A stretch of 64,000 bases of DNA from Epibacterium sp. Ofav1-8 (GTDB lineage Bacteria > Pseudomonadota > Alphaproteobacteria > Rhodobacterales > Rhodobacteraceae): the NCBI RefSeq assembly GCF_022348185.1, contig NZ_JAKRFD010000005.1, forward strand, positions 293,214 through 357,213. The letters run 5' to 3'. The notes under the pieces were generated by a model that worked only from the letters and a program-made list of their open reading frames with translations, made no database searches and was not told where the DNA came from. Position 1 is the first letter of the stretch. Each line of letters begins with the position of its first letter. The position numbers and the translations under genes were made by a program. Below, piece after piece: positions 55,541 to 64,000 of this stretch.

Positions 55541-56262
55541 GTGAGCATGTTGTGATCGTGGCATCTGATGGCGTGGCAGATCTGACCCCGGTGGCAAAGT
55601 TCATGGCAGCGCGCCAGCTGCGCCTGCAGGCGGATGCGGAACGTATAGAAGCCGTGAAAGCGCGGGGGCAGGTGCCGGAGATCTGTGGCGATGCGATCCC
55701 CGAGGCACCGGCCCGGGGAGCCATCCGCGTGTTCCAACCGATGAGCCTGTTTCCCGAAGGTGAAAACGACTGGGTCGCCCGCCCTTCGGGTTATCGTGGC
55801 CGGTCGGCAATGCAGCGGGCGGACGTCTTCGACGTCATGGCGGCCAAGGCGGCCAGCAACGGCAAGCCCGCGCCCTTTACCCGCGCGCAGGTGGCTGCAG
55901 GGCGGTATTACCGGGATCTGGTCGAACGCCACGCGTGTGCCGGTGTCCGGTGTTCGTCTGTTGAGGCCCTCCGCAGTGGCGGTGGTGGCAATGGCAGCTT
56001 CATCGATGCGGTGCTGCGGGATCGCGAAGAAATCGAGCGGATCCGCAGGCGCATCGGCACAGGCACTGCCATGGCTGTGCGCAAGATCAGACCTTCAAAA
56101 CGGGGCTCACGCGTGAACATCACGGATCAGCATCTGGTGGATATGGTGTGCCTGGAGGACAAGCCGATCAGCGCGGTGCTGCGGGCGCATGGGTGGAGTG
56201 TCCGAGGGCAGACGGTCGGGGCGTTGCGGCAGGCTTTGGCGGAGGTGTTGGAGCGGATGTGA
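55537..56262 (+). CDS. Hypothetical phage regulatory-type protein
   Basis: The 241-residue protein has a basic C-terminal helix-turn-helix-like region: ITDQHLVDMVCLEDKPISAV and RAHGWSVRGQTVGALRQAL at about residues 190-235. Rhodobacteraceae prophages often carry a similar gene at the end of the early region, where it may control late transcription. The start ATG 55537 overlaps the previous stop. Function is inferred only from position and the HTH-like end. Confidence 0.55.
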   Translation: MSEHVVIVASDGVADLTPVAKFMAARQLRLQADAERIEAVKARGQVPEICGDAIPEAPARGAIRVFQPMSLFPEGENDWVARPSGYRGRSAMQRADVFDVMAAKAASNGKPAPFTRAQVAAGRYYRDLVERHACAGVRCSSVEALRSGGGGNGSFIDAVLRDREEIERIRRRIGTGTAMAVRKIRPSKRGSRVNITDQHLVDMVCLEDKPISAVLRAHGWSVRGQTVGALRQALAEVLERM

Positions 56263-56425
56263 TGGATCAAAGCCGCGCAAAGCGGTCGCTCCAGCTTTAC
56301 CTCGAGCCTTTGAGTGCTGACCTTGATTGCCAGTTTGTGCGTATGCTAACAGAACGACGTCGTAGAGGTGGCGTTTTCTGTTTATTGCGATTGAATGCGC
56401 CGAGATAATCAACAGGCAAGCCAAG

Positions 56426-57271
56426 TTGGATAAATTTGAACGCAAGATAAAAACTTGGATCCAAGAAGACCCAAGCTGGTTTCAAAGTTTAAAGAACAGC
56501 GTATTATTTTGGTGGCACAATAAAGTTCCTCGAGGCCTGCGTTTTTTTGGCATCACGCACTTCCTAGCCAAGTTTAGCCTCATCGCGTCTGCTCCTTTTC
56601 TAGCATACTTTGTTTATGAACGGATCAATGGTTTGCAAGCTACTATCGCGACCGGAGTTCTGTTTTTTCTTTTTAGTTTTAGCAGCTTACTAGACAAGCG
56701 ATCGCAGGCTAAAAACAACGCTGCTGAACAGGCTTCGGTTGAAGCCTGGGTTAGGATCGGCGACCTCATAACTTCTGTTAAATCTTCAGCCACACTGGCG
56801 GCGAACAAAGAAGACACGCTCACAGCGGCTCTGGGCGTCATCGAAGCCTACGCCAGACAAATTACAAAGTCGCCAAAACGATCAATCTCTGTTAGCTTGG
56901 CGCTGTACGATGGGAAGAGCACCAAAAGCATGAAAATCCGTCATCGCAATCCTGGGAACGAGCGCCCAAAAGGGCGCAGGCTTAAGCACTTAGAAAAGGT
57001 GATGGGGCATATTGCATGTCAGACAGGCCCTCAACCTCGTGTCGTCCCAGACTTGAAGTCGTTCGGAAAGGAGGCATTTTTTAGTCCAACGCAGTCTAAG
57101 TGCACCTACCGCTCGATAGTAATTTTGCCAATCACAGCGCTTGGAAACGGTCGAATCAAAGGGTTTGTCTCGATTGACTGTGACCGACCGCATGCGTTCC
57201 ATGGGAACATTGCCGACCAGTTGGTGGTTACAACTGAACCTCTAATCAACCATATAGAAGAGCAGTTCTAG
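56426..57271 (+). CDS. Membrane protein with GAF-like cytoplasmic domain (phage cargo)
   Basis: The 281-residue protein starts at TTG 56426; no better start is in frame before the preceding stop. Two hydrophobic helices lie at about residues 46-65 (FLAKFSLIASAPFLAYFVYE) and 69-89. A coiled segment and a GAF-like domain at about 110-275 follow, seen in YRSIVILPITALGNGRIKGF and VSIDCDRPHAF. Base composition is clearly lower in GC than the phage genes on each side, indicating recent acquisition. Small-ligand sensing at the membrane, perhaps in phage defence, is a reasonable guess and no more. Confidence 0.6.
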   Translation: MDKFERKIKTWIQEDPSWFQSLKNSVLFWWHNKVPRGLRFFGITHFLAKFSLIASAPFLAYFVYERINGLQATIATGVLFFLFSFSSLLDKRSQAKNNAAEQASVEAWVRIGDLITSVKSSATLAANKEDTLTAALGVIEAYARQITKSPKRSISVSLALYDGKSTKSMKIRHRNPGNERPKGRRLKHLEKVMGHIACQTGPQPRVVPDLKSFGKEAFFSPTQSKCTYRSIVILPITALGNGRIKGFVSIDCDRPHAFHGNIADQLVVTTEPLINHIEEQF

Positions 57272-57281
57272 GGAGAGAAAT

Positions 57282-57512
57282 ATGCCGGGCCTTTTGAAAA
57301 AAACAGGTGAAAGTGGCCAGTGGGTAGTACAATCAGCTGGATCAAGCCGCTCAAATCACTTGTACCAAATCAAAAAAGAGGCGCGAAAGATCCGTGAGGC
57401 CCACGCAGCAGGGGAGATCACCGCGGAAGAGGCAGCTCGAAAATTACGGAAGCTCCATTCTTCGCGGCAAGGTCATTTTTTCTGGACTGCTAGGAGCCGA
57501 ACCCCCGCATAA
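57282..57512 (+). CDS. Small basic protein paired with the GAF-like membrane protein
   Basis: The 76-residue Lys/Arg-rich protein starts 10 bases after the membrane-protein stop, behind a GGGAGAG ribosome site. It contains a SHOCT-like short helical pattern, KKEARKIREAHAAGEITAEEAARKLRKL (residues near 30-58, given in part), which commonly forms oligomers or binds partners. Shared base composition marks both genes as one cargo unit. Confidence 0.55.
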   Translation: MPGLLKKTGESGQWVVQSAGSSRSNHLYQIKKEARKIREAHAAGEITAEEAARKLRKLHSSRQGHFFWTARSRTPA

Positions 57513-57630
57513 GACGGATTTCGACAGGCAGGTAGCAGGAAAAAGTGCCTAACTTTTCTAACTGCGTACTCCTTCTCCCCCTTGACGCAGTTGTCACCGG
57601 CGTGCCACTAAATATGCATCATCACTGATT

Positions 57631-57659
57631 GCGCCCACGGGAAACCGGCGGGCGCTTTT
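57631..57659 (+). terminator. Intrinsic terminator before the late genes
   Basis: GCGCCC (57631-57636) and GGGCGC (57650-57655), extended by CGG/CCG around a GAAA loop, are followed by TTTT. It separates the cargo cassette from the packaging module. Confidence 0.7.
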
Positions 57660-57677
57660 GCGTTCCGGGGGTATGGT

Positions 57678-58040
57678 ATGACGGCACGGAGCGAGTATCA
57701 CCATTTGTACAACCTGTCTGCGTGGCGGCGTCGGCTGCGGCCTCAGCATCTGGCGCGGGAGCCGCTGTGCCGGGCGTGTCTACGGCGGGGGATCGTCAAT
57801 GACGGAACCCTGACGGCGTCGGGCACACGACAAGGTAACCCAAAGCGCTGCCGCCTGGTGGTGGATCATGTGATCCCGCATCGGGGCGATCCGGCGCTGT
57901 TTCTGGATCCGGGCAATCTGCAGACGCTGTGCCCGGATGATCATGATCAGAACAAACAACGGCTGGAGGCGCGCGGGTACTCGGAAGAGCGCGGCGCGGA
58001 TGGCTGGCCGGTGGATCCACAGCACCCCGCCAACCGCTGA
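57678..58040 (+). CDS. HNH endonuclease (phage packaging-associated)
   Basis: The 120-residue HNH nuclease lies directly upstream of terminase, as in many HK97-like phages where it assists TerL in DNA cleavage. Visible elements are the CRACLRRG zinc knuckle, the HNH core VDHVIPHRGD, and LCPDDHDQNK completing it. The fold is complete for the family's small size. Confidence 0.9.
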   Translation: MTARSEYHHLYNLSAWRRRLRPQHLAREPLCRACLRRGIVNDGTLTASGTRQGNPKRCRLVVDHVIPHRGDPALFLDPGNLQTLCPDDHDQNKQRLEARGYSEERGADGWPVDPQHPANR

Positions 58041-58174
58041 CGCAGCGGGGCGAATGCCCCGGGGGGAGGGTTCGAAGGAATTCCGGATGTGGTGGCAACC
58101 GGAGGGGGAGCCTTTGTCTGTGCAAAGTGGAAATTGAATAGAAAAAGCCACATGAACAAGGAGTTGATCGGGAT

Positions 58175-58654
58175 ATGCGAGGGCGCAGACCGGCAGAGGA
58201 AAAAGTTGTGGCCCTCGCGGAAGAGGGCGCGCCGCTTCACAATCTGGAAGAGCGGGCGCGGCTGCGCCTGGAGGAGATCCGGCCCGAGGGGCTGACCGGC
58301 GAGCTGCGCTGGACCTTTGACCGGCTGGCGCTGCCGCTGTGTCACCCGACCGTGGACCGGCTCAAACCCAGCAATGTGATGATGTTCAAACAGCTCTGCA
58401 AAGCGGTGCTGCGGTTTGAACGTCTGGAGCTGGAACTGGAAGAGACCGGCGAGACCTATGAGAGCGAGACGCGCAACGGGGTGCAGATCAAGGCGCGGCC
58501 CGAGGTGGCGCAGCTCAATGAGACCTTTCGTCAGATCCGCGGCCTGGCCAATGACTTTGGCATGACGCCGGCGGCGGAGCGGGGGCTGTCGGGGGCAGGG
58601 CAGATGGGGTTCAGTTTTGCCGACCCCGATGGGCCCGAGAGCTATCTGACGTGA
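58175..58654 (+). CDS. Terminase small subunit (P27-like)
   Basis: The 159-residue protein starts MRGRRP, with the family core LKPSNVMMFKQLCKAVLRFERLE and the C-terminal NETFRQIRGLANDFGMTPAAE. P27-like TerS proteins recognise the packaging site and present DNA to TerL. Its stop overlaps the TerL GTG start by 4 bp. The position between HNH and TerL fits the HK97 order. Confidence 0.88.
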   Translation: MRGRRPAEEKVVALAEEGAPLHNLEERARLRLEEIRPEGLTGELRWTFDRLALPLCHPTVDRLKPSNVMMFKQLCKAVLRFERLELELEETGETYESETRNGVQIKARPEVAQLNETFRQIRGLANDFGMTPAAERGLSGAGQMGFSFADPDGPESYLT

Positions 58655-60486
58655 GCGCATCCTCTGACTGGGTCTCGGCCAGCGAGGATCCGGTGACAGC
58701 CTGGGCGCGAGCGGTCGAGGCCGGCGAGGTTGTGGCCGGGCCCTATGTGCGGGCGGCGGCGGATCGGCATCTGCGAGATCTGGTGGAGGGGCCCAAGCGC
58801 GGGCTCAAATGGGATCTGGCGGCGGCGCTGCGGGCGATCCGGTTCTTTCCGCAGGTGCTGCGGCTCAATGGCGGGCAGTTTGAGGGCCGGCCCTTTGAGC
58901 TGCACCCGAGCCAGGCGTTCCGCATCGGCTCGCTCTTTGGCTGGCAAAAATACAGCGCCCAGCACGAGGCGTGGCTGCGGCGGTTCACGCGGTTTTACGA
59001 TGAGGAAGGCAAGGGCAACGGCAAATCGCCGATGCTGGGCGGCATTGGGCTTTATATGATGGTGGCCGATGGCGAGCCGCGCGCCGAGATCTATGCGGCG
59101 GCGGCCAAGAAGGACCAGGCGGGGATCCTGTTCCAGGATGCGGTGGCGATGGTGGATCAGTCGCCGGTGCTGAAGCGGAAAGTGCAGCAGCAAGGGGAAA
59201 ACCCCGTCTGGCAAATGACCTACCGGGGGCGCGGGGGCGACAAGCGCAAGTTCAAACCGCTCTCGGCCGAGAAAGCCCAATCCGGCCCGCGACCGCATTG
59301 TGCGCTCACCGATGAGGTGCATGAACATCCCAACCGGGATGTGATCGATATGCTGGAGCGGGGCTTCAAGTTCCGCAAACAGCCGCTCCTGTGCATGGCG
59401 ACCAACTCCGGCACCGACAAAAAATCGATCTGCTGGGAAGAGCACCAGCACGGCGTCAATGTGGTGACCGGCGCCATTGAGGATGACAGTACATTTGCCT
59501 TCATCTGTTCGCTGGATGAGGGCGATGATTGGGAGAATGACCCAAGCTGCTGGGTAAAGGTGAACCCGCTGTTGGGGGTCACCATCGATGAGGAATATCT
59601 CGCCAAGGTGGTGAACCAGGCGAAGATGATGCCGGGCAAGCGCAACGGCATTGCGCGGCTGCATTTTTGCCAGTGGACGCAATCGGTGACGGCGGCGATC
59701 CGGCGCGAGGCCTGGGTGGCCTGTCACGGCGCGGTGGATCCCGAAGAGCTGACCGCGCAGGGCTATCCCTGTTTTGGCGGGCTGGACCTGAGCCAGGTGC
59801 GCGACTTCTCGGCGCTGACCCTCACATGGGTGCTCGATGCCACCAAGGACGCCGAGCGCCTGGTCTCCAAGACCTGGTTCTGGACGCCCAAGGGCACGCT
59901 GATGGAGCGCGCGGCGCGGGATCAGGCCCCCTATGATCTCTGGGTGCGGCAGGGGTTCATCGAGGCGGTGCCGGGGGATCGGCTTAAATATCCCTGGCTT
60001 GCCGACGCGCTGGCGGATCTCACCTCCCGCTATCAGCCGGAGGTGATCGCCTGCGATCAGTATGGGCTGGAGCGGCTCAAAGACAGTCTGACGGAAAAAG
60101 GCCTGGTGCTGCCCACCGAGGTGCATCCGCAAGGCTTCCAGAAACGGGTGCTGGAGAAGGTGCCGGATCCCACCAATCCGGGGCAGGAGGTGGAGATATA
60201 TCTGTGGATGCCGGATTCCATCAACAAGCTGGAGAACGCCATCTATGACGGCCGCCAGACCGTGGCGCAGAACCCGCTGCTGGACAGTATGGCGGCCTCG
60301 GTCACCTACGCGGAGAACCGCACCGGGCACCGGATGTTTGACAAGGAAAAGGCCCATGGCCGCATCGACGGCATGGTCTCGCTGGCGATGTCGGCGGGGA
60401 TTGCGCTGTGCCGCGAGCGGGCGGGCAAGGAACACTCGCCCTGGGGCGATGAGGACTACTCTCTGGAGGATATGCTGTGGGATTGA
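58651..60486 (+). CDS. Terminase large subunit
   Basis: The 611-residue packaging motor begins at GTG 58651. The ATPase domain has a Walker A-like loop KGNGKSPM near residue 120 and an acidic Walker B, CALTDEVHEH. The C-terminal RNase H-like nuclease contains GGLDLSQVRDFSALTLTW and the downstream IACDQYGLERL acidic site. Length and order fit the HK97/YmfN group. It overlaps the portal gene at its 3' end. Confidence 0.93.
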   Translation: MSASSDWVSASEDPVTAWARAVEAGEVVAGPYVRAAADRHLRDLVEGPKRGLKWDLAAALRAIRFFPQVLRLNGGQFEGRPFELHPSQAFRIGSLFGWQKYSAQHEAWLRRFTRFYDEEGKGNGKSPMLGGIGLYMMVADGEPRAEIYAAAAKKDQAGILFQDAVAMVDQSPVLKRKVQQQGENPVWQMTYRGRGGDKRKFKPLSAEKAQSGPRPHCALTDEVHEHPNRDVIDMLERGFKFRKQPLLCMATNSGTDKKSICWEEHQHGVNVVTGAIEDDSTFAFICSLDEGDDWENDPSCWVKVNPLLGVTIDEEYLAKVVNQAKMMPGKRNGIARLHFCQWTQSVTAAIRREAWVACHGAVDPEELTAQGYPCFGGLDLSQVRDFSALTLTWVLDATKDAERLVSKTWFWTPKGTLMERAARDQAPYDLWVRQGFIEAVPGDRLKYPWLADALADLTSRYQPEVIACDQYGLERLKDSLTEKGLVLPTEVHPQGFQKRVLEKVPDPTNPGQEVEIYLWMPDSINKLENAIYDGRQTVAQNPLLDSMAASVTYAENRTGHRMFDKEKAHGRIDGMVSLAMSAGIALCRERAGKEHSPWGDEDYSLEDMLWD

Positions 60487-61778
60487 TGGGGTGGCGTCGG
60501 CGCGCGGCGACGCAAGAGGCAGGCCCGCCAGAACAGCGCGCCGAGGTGGTGGACAGTGGCGAGACCGCCATTGCGCAGGTGCTCTCGGGCGAGGTGGGCG
60601 AAGGGGTGAGCATGCGCGAGGCGCTGTCGCTGCCCGGGGTCTGGGCTGCGATCAACTTCCTGTCGGCGGCCATGGCCGGTCTGCCCATCGAGGTCTTTGA
60701 AGCGACCTCTGATGAGGGCGGCGACAGGAAGCTCAAAGGCGGTGTGGTGGATGTGCTGGGCGCGGCGGTGAATGACAGCACCACGTCCTTCAGCTGGCGC
60801 GAGACTTTCTTTGCCGAGGTCTTTGGCCCCGGGCGCGCCTATACCTACATCGAGCGCAACGCACAGGGACGGGTGATCAACCTCTTTCCGATGGAGTATC
60901 ACCGAACCACGGTGCGCAAGGAGCAGGGGCGGCTCTATTATGACTACCGCGAGCCCTCGGGGCGGGTGAAGACCTACCCGGGTCGGGATGTGATCGACAT
61001 CGCCTTTTTGCTCAAACCGGATCATGTGGGCAGCCACAACCCGGTGATGACCTGCGCCAGCGCCATCCGCCAGGGGCTCAATGCCAATCGCTATGCGCTG
61101 ACAGTCTTTGGCAAGAACGGCGTGCCGCCTTATGTGCTGACGGGGCCGTTCCAGGCCGCCAGGGAGATGATGCGCTCGGCGGCGGATCTGATGCGGGTGA
61201 CGCGGCGGGCGGCGGATGAGGGCAAGCCGGTGCTGCCGCTGCCGGCGGGGCATGAGCTGAAGCGGCTCGGCGATGATCCGGAAAAGATGCAGCTCACGCC
61301 GGTGCAGGTCTTTGCGGTGGGGCAGGTGGCGCGGATCTATCAGCTGCCGCCGGTGTTCCTGCAGGAGCTGAGCAAGGGCAATTACAACAATATCGAGCAT
61401 CAGGATCTTCACCTGGTCAAACACACGCTGCGGCGCTGGGTGAAGAAGTTCGAACAGGAGCTGACGCTGAAGATCTTCGGGCGCGGCTCCAAACGCTATG
61501 TCAAACTGAACCTCGATGGCATCATGCGGGGCGACTTCAAGACCCGGATCGAGGCGATTGTCAAAGCGATCCAGAACGGGCTGATGACCCCAAACGAGGG
61601 CCGCGCGCTGGAAAACCGCGCGCCCAAGGCCGGGGGCGATGTGCTTCTGGTGCAGGGCGCCACCGTGCCGATTGAGCTGGCGGGCAAGGCCTTTGCCAGG
61701 GGCGCGGCTGCGCCAGACCTGAATGACGATGCCGCGCCTGAACCGGACGCCGGCGACGCGGAACCCAACACAAACTGA
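60477..61778 (+). CDS. Phage portal protein (HK97 family)
   Basis: The 433-residue protein forms the dodecameric DNA entry ring of the capsid. Family landmarks are SLPGVWAAINFLSAAMAGLP, RGRAYTYIERN-type wing sequence, the clip segment VARIYQLPPVFLQELSKGNYNNIE, and a Pro/Asp-rich tail. GTG 60477 is used as start; ATG 60486, overlapping the TerL stop, is equally possible and only three residues shorter. The prohead protease gene begins 11 bases downstream. Confidence 0.93.
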   Translation: MGLMGWRRRAATQEAGPPEQRAEVVDSGETAIAQVLSGEVGEGVSMREALSLPGVWAAINFLSAAMAGLPIEVFEATSDEGGDRKLKGGVVDVLGAAVNDSTTSFSWRETFFAEVFGPGRAYTYIERNAQGRVINLFPMEYHRTTVRKEQGRLYYDYREPSGRVKTYPGRDVIDIAFLLKPDHVGSHNPVMTCASAIRQGLNANRYALTVFGKNGVPPYVLTGPFQAAREMMRSAADLMRVTRRAADEGKPVLPLPAGHELKRLGDDPEKMQLTPVQVFAVGQVARIYQLPPVFLQELSKGNYNNIEHQDLHLVKHTLRRWVKKFEQELTLKIFGRGSKRYVKLNLDGIMRGDFKTRIEAIVKAIQNGLMTPNEGRALENRAPKAGGDVLLVQGATVPIELAGKAFARGAAAPDLNDDAAPEPDAGDAEPNTN

Positions 61779-61789
61779 CGGAGGCTTGG

Positions 61790-62383
61790 ATGAGCGATCC
61801 AACACGCGAGGTGCGCTATTGCGCCGTCGCGCCCATAGAGCTGCGCGAGGACAGCGGCCAGCCCCTGCGGGTGCTTGGCTATGCGGCGGTCTTTGGCGAA
61901 CGAACCGCCATCGGCCCGCTCGACAAATGGGGCTGGGAAGAGGTGGTGGAGGCCGGAGCCTTCAGCGCCGCGCTGGACCGGCGCGATGATGTGACCTTTC
62001 TGATCGACCACGAGGGGCTGCCGCTGGCGCGTACCAGCTCCGGCACGCTGATGCTGTCGCAGGATCAGCGCGGTCTGCGGGTGGAGACGGAGCTGGATCC
62101 GCAGGATCCGGATGTGCAGCGGATCCTGCCCAAGATGCGGCGCGGCGATCTCTCCAAGATGAGCTTTGCCTTCATTGCCGAGAAAGAGTCCTGGGACGAG
62201 AGCGGCGCGCATGCGCTGCGCAGCATCGGCTCGGTGCGGCTCTTTGATGTCTCGATTGTCACCGACCCTGCCTACCAGGGCACAGAGATTGGCCTTCGCT
62301 CCAAAGCGGCGGCCCTTGGCGGCGGCGCGCAGCGCTATCGCCGCCAGATGCAGATGCGCGGGCGTCTGTCGGGGCTGCGCTGA
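61790..62383 (+). CDS. HK97-type prohead protease
   Basis: The 197-residue serine protease matures the capsid by cutting the scaffold-like delta domain of the major capsid protein. The probable catalytic histidine is in FLIDHEGLPLARTSSGTL and the serine in DLSKMSFAF. The acidic LRVETELDPQDP strand lies between them. Location between portal and capsid is the canonical HK97 order. Confidence 0.93.
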   Translation: MSDPTREVRYCAVAPIELREDSGQPLRVLGYAAVFGERTAIGPLDKWGWEEVVEAGAFSAALDRRDDVTFLIDHEGLPLARTSSGTLMLSQDQRGLRVETELDPQDPDVQRILPKMRRGDLSKMSFAFIAEKESWDESGAHALRSIGSVRLFDVSIVTDPAYQGTEIGLRSKAAALGGGAQRYRRQMQMRGRLSGLR

Positions 62384-62456
62384 TTGGCGCTTTGTCCTGC
62401 CCTTTTCCATGCCGCGCCCTGGGCAAGCGCACACCCCCACATTCAATGAGGATATC

Positions 62457-63740
62457 ATGAGCAAGATCAAAGAGCTGCGCGAGAAGGCGCAAACCGTTCT
62501 GACCGAGGCCACCAGCCTGCGCGACGGGATCACTGACAAAACACCGGAGGAAGAGGCGCGCGCCGCCAATGACAAGTTCGACGCGATGATGGATCAATAT
62601 GACGCCCTGGTAAAAGAGGCGGATCGCGAAGAGCGGGCCCTGAAGGCGCAGCGCGAGGCCGAGGCGCGCCAGGAACAGCAGGAGCGCGAAGAGCGCGAGA
62701 GCCGCCGTCCGGGCCAGGAAGAGAGCCGCCATCAGCCCGATGGGGATGTGAGCGAGGAATACCGCGAGGCCTTCCGGCTTTACCTCGCCACCGGGGCGGA
62801 TCTGTCGGAGCTGGACCGGGACGTGCGCGCGGCGCTGCGCCGGGGCTACCGCGAGGACCGGGCGCAAAACGCCGGCACCGGGGCGCAGGGGGGCTTTCTG
62901 GTGCCCACCACGCTGGCGGGCTTTATCAATATAGCCGCGGCCGCCCATGGCCCGATGATGGACGGGCAGATCGCCACCGAGATCAACCTCGCCAATGGCG
63001 CGCCGTTTGACCTGCCGACGGTGGATGACACCGACCAGGAGGCCAATCCGCACAGCGAGGGCGATGAGGGCGTGGATGATGACAGCGGCGACATCGCGCT
63101 TGGCAAGACCACATTGCTGGCCTATGCGCTGGCCACGCCCTGGATCAAATGGTCCTTTGAGCTGGCGCAGGATTCCGCCTTTGGCTTTGAGCCACTGCTG
63201 GGCAAGCTGATCGGCGAGCGGATCGGGCGCAAGGGCAATGCCTGGCTGACCACCGGCAACGGCAACAATGAGCCCCTGGGCTTTGTGACCGGCGCGCCGG
63301 TGGGCCATGTGGCCACCGCCACGGATGCCATTACCTTTGATGAGATCTTCGATCTGGAGCACTCCGTCGACCCGGCCTATCGCGGCGGGCCCAAGGTGCG
63401 CTACCAGATGCATGATCAGTCGGTGAAGGCGCTGCGCAAACTCAAGGATGGCAATGGCCGCTATCTGTGGTCCGATGGGGATGTCACCAAGGGCGTGCCG
63501 GCGACGCTCAACGGGCGGCCCGTGTCCTTCAACCAGGCGATGGCGCAGATCGGCGCGGGCACCAAACCCATCGCTTACGGTGACTTCTCGGAATACTACG
63601 TGCGCAAGGTGGGCAATCCGCTCCTTGGCGTGGCGCGCGAGAAGTTCTTCCCCAACCTCGCCATCATGGGGGTGCATCGCATCGATGGGGCCCCGGCGCA
63701 GAGCAAGGCCATCAAGGTCCTGCAGATGAAAGCGGCCTGA
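62457..63740 (+). CDS. HK97-type major capsid protein
   Basis: The 427-residue precursor has an N-terminal coiled-coil delta domain (about 1-105), rich in Glu, Arg and Lys. The HK97 fold begins near NAGTGAQGGFLVPTTL. Conserved elements include WIKWSFELAQDS, the GKLIGERIGRKGNAW block and the C-terminal GDFSEYYVRKVGNP. The start ATG 62457 follows a GAGGATATC region; an upstream in-frame start at 62166 overlaps the protease gene and is rejected. The delta domain should be removed by the upstream protease. Confidence 0.95.
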   Translation: MSKIKELREKAQTVLTEATSLRDGITDKTPEEEARAANDKFDAMMDQYDALVKEADREERALKAQREAEARQEQQEREERESRRPGQEESRHQPDGDVSEEYREAFRLYLATGADLSELDRDVRAALRRGYREDRAQNAGTGAQGGFLVPTTLAGFINIAAAAHGPMMDGQIATEINLANGAPFDLPTVDDTDQEANPHSEGDEGVDDDSGDIALGKTTLLAYALATPWIKWSFELAQDSAFGFEPLLGKLIGERIGRKGNAWLTTGNGNNEPLGFVTGAPVGHVATATDAITFDEIFDLEHSVDPAYRGGPKVRYQMHDQSVKALRKLKDGNGRYLWSDGDVTKGVPATLNGRPVSFNQAMAQIGAGTKPIAYGDFSEYYVRKVGNPLLGVAREKFFPNLAIMGVHRIDGAPAQSKAIKVLQMKAA

Positions 63741-63743
63741 GCC

Positions 63744-64000
63744 ATGGCGATGGAGCGTCTTGTCCCACCGGCGGAGGCGCCGGTGGATCTCGCCCAACTG
63801 CGCGCGCATCTGCGGCTGGAAGAGGGCGAAGAGGATGGCCACCTGCAGCATTGTCTGGAGGTGGCGGTGGCGAAGTTTGACGGCGACGATGGCGAACTGG
63901 GCCTCGCACTGGTGCATCAGGTCTGGCAGCAGAGCTTTCCTCATGTGCCCGGGGCGGGTGGATCGGTGGAGCTGATGCTGGGGCCGGTGGCCTCGGTGGA
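63744..64000 (+). CDS. Head-tail connector protein (gp6-like), partial
   Basis: The frame starts at ATG 63744, three bases after the capsid stop, and is still open at the window edge. The visible 85 residues include PVDLAQLRAHLRLEEGEEDGHL, the helical start of gp6-like/YqbG connectors that plug the portal. Further tail genes and the right attachment site must lie beyond the window. Confidence 0.75.
   Translation, partial: MAMERLVPPAEAPVDLAQLRAHLRLEEGEEDGHLQHCLEVAVAKFDGDDGELGLALVHQVWQQSFPHVPGAGGSVELMLGPVASV

Noticed and set aside
57565..57615. TTGACG with a loose AT-rich -10 ahead of the late genes
   Set aside because: The best -10-like hexamer is 20-21 bases away, outside normal spacing; not strong enough to call a promoter.
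58642..60435. 597-codon minus-strand frame opposite terminase large subunit
   Set aside because: Shadow of a GC-rich gene; terminase motifs on the plus strand are clear.
62259..63944. 561-codon minus-strand frame opposite the capsid gene
   Set aside because: Antisense of the major capsid protein with no recognisable features.

Overview
The window looks like a chromosomal segment of a marine alphaproteobacterium of the Roseobacter group (Rhodobacteraceae). The evidence is the high GC content with strong third-position bias, a dnaK promoter of the alphaproteobacterial sigma-32 type, an rnd-lptC-lptA-lptB-hpf-ptsN block, a xylFHG system with a single-domain ATPase, and glycosyltransferase and sulfotransferase families typical of roseobacters. 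I cannot fix the genus from sequence alone. About two thirds of the window is core or niche chromosome; from a tRNA-Thr gene at 42.1 kb onward it is an integrated prophage that runs off the right edge.

Layout. (1) 1-10678, plus strand: a tightly packed galactoside operon with two ABC permeases, GH36 alpha-galactosidase, IlvD/Edd-type dehydratase, SDR sugar dehydrogenase, DgoK kinase, KDPGal aldolase, SMP-30 lactonase and GH42 beta-galactosidase. Together these describe import and hydrolysis of galactosides, then oxidative (De Ley-Doudoroff) galactose breakdown to pyruvate and glyceraldehyde 3-phosphate. The substrate-binding protein and ATPase are presumably left of the window. (2) 10698-14764, minus strand: radC, dnaJ, dnaK. 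(3) 14972-18129: alkB, an orphan ABC-2 polysaccharide-export permease, cysQ, kdsB. (4) 18310-26419: galU, galE, two paralogous family-2 glycosyltransferases, a GT14-like/DUF5928 protein, a double-domain sulfotransferase and an unknown Lys-rich protein, probably one surface-glycan locus. (5) 26566-30471, minus strand: ptsN, hpf, lptB, lptA, lptC, rnd, without the rpoN gene often found between lptB and hpf. (6) 30736-41929: xylose utilisation (xylB, xylA, aldose epimerase), a di-haem peroxidase, a convergent CRTAC1-type FG-GAP protein with a ROK repressor, and the xylFHG transporter. (7) 42101-42176: tRNA-Thr(CGT), the likely attachment site.

Prophage. A tyrosine integrase follows the tRNA. A minus-strand defence operon comes next: hsdR, an hsdM-hsdS fusion, a protein with an R-x4-H HEPN-like motif, and a NucS/DUF91-like nuclease with a PUA/EVE-like C-terminal region. 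The last three genes overlap by 4 bp. Then come an excisionase-like protein, two small minus-strand genes, a CI-like/Cro-like pair with four related 17-bp operators, a run of short early genes with an iteron-like GAAC repeat cluster, an AT-richer two-gene cargo cassette (membrane-GAF-like protein plus a small basic protein), and an HK97-type head module (HNH, TerS, TerL, portal, protease, capsid, partial connector).

Most interesting candidates: the four-gene prophage-borne restriction/HEPN/nuclease operon, the membrane-GAF cargo cassette, the operator architecture of the lysogeny switch, the use of an IlvD-type enzyme in the galactose pathway, and the sugar dehydrogenase whose SDR motif reads YxxxN instead of YxxxK.
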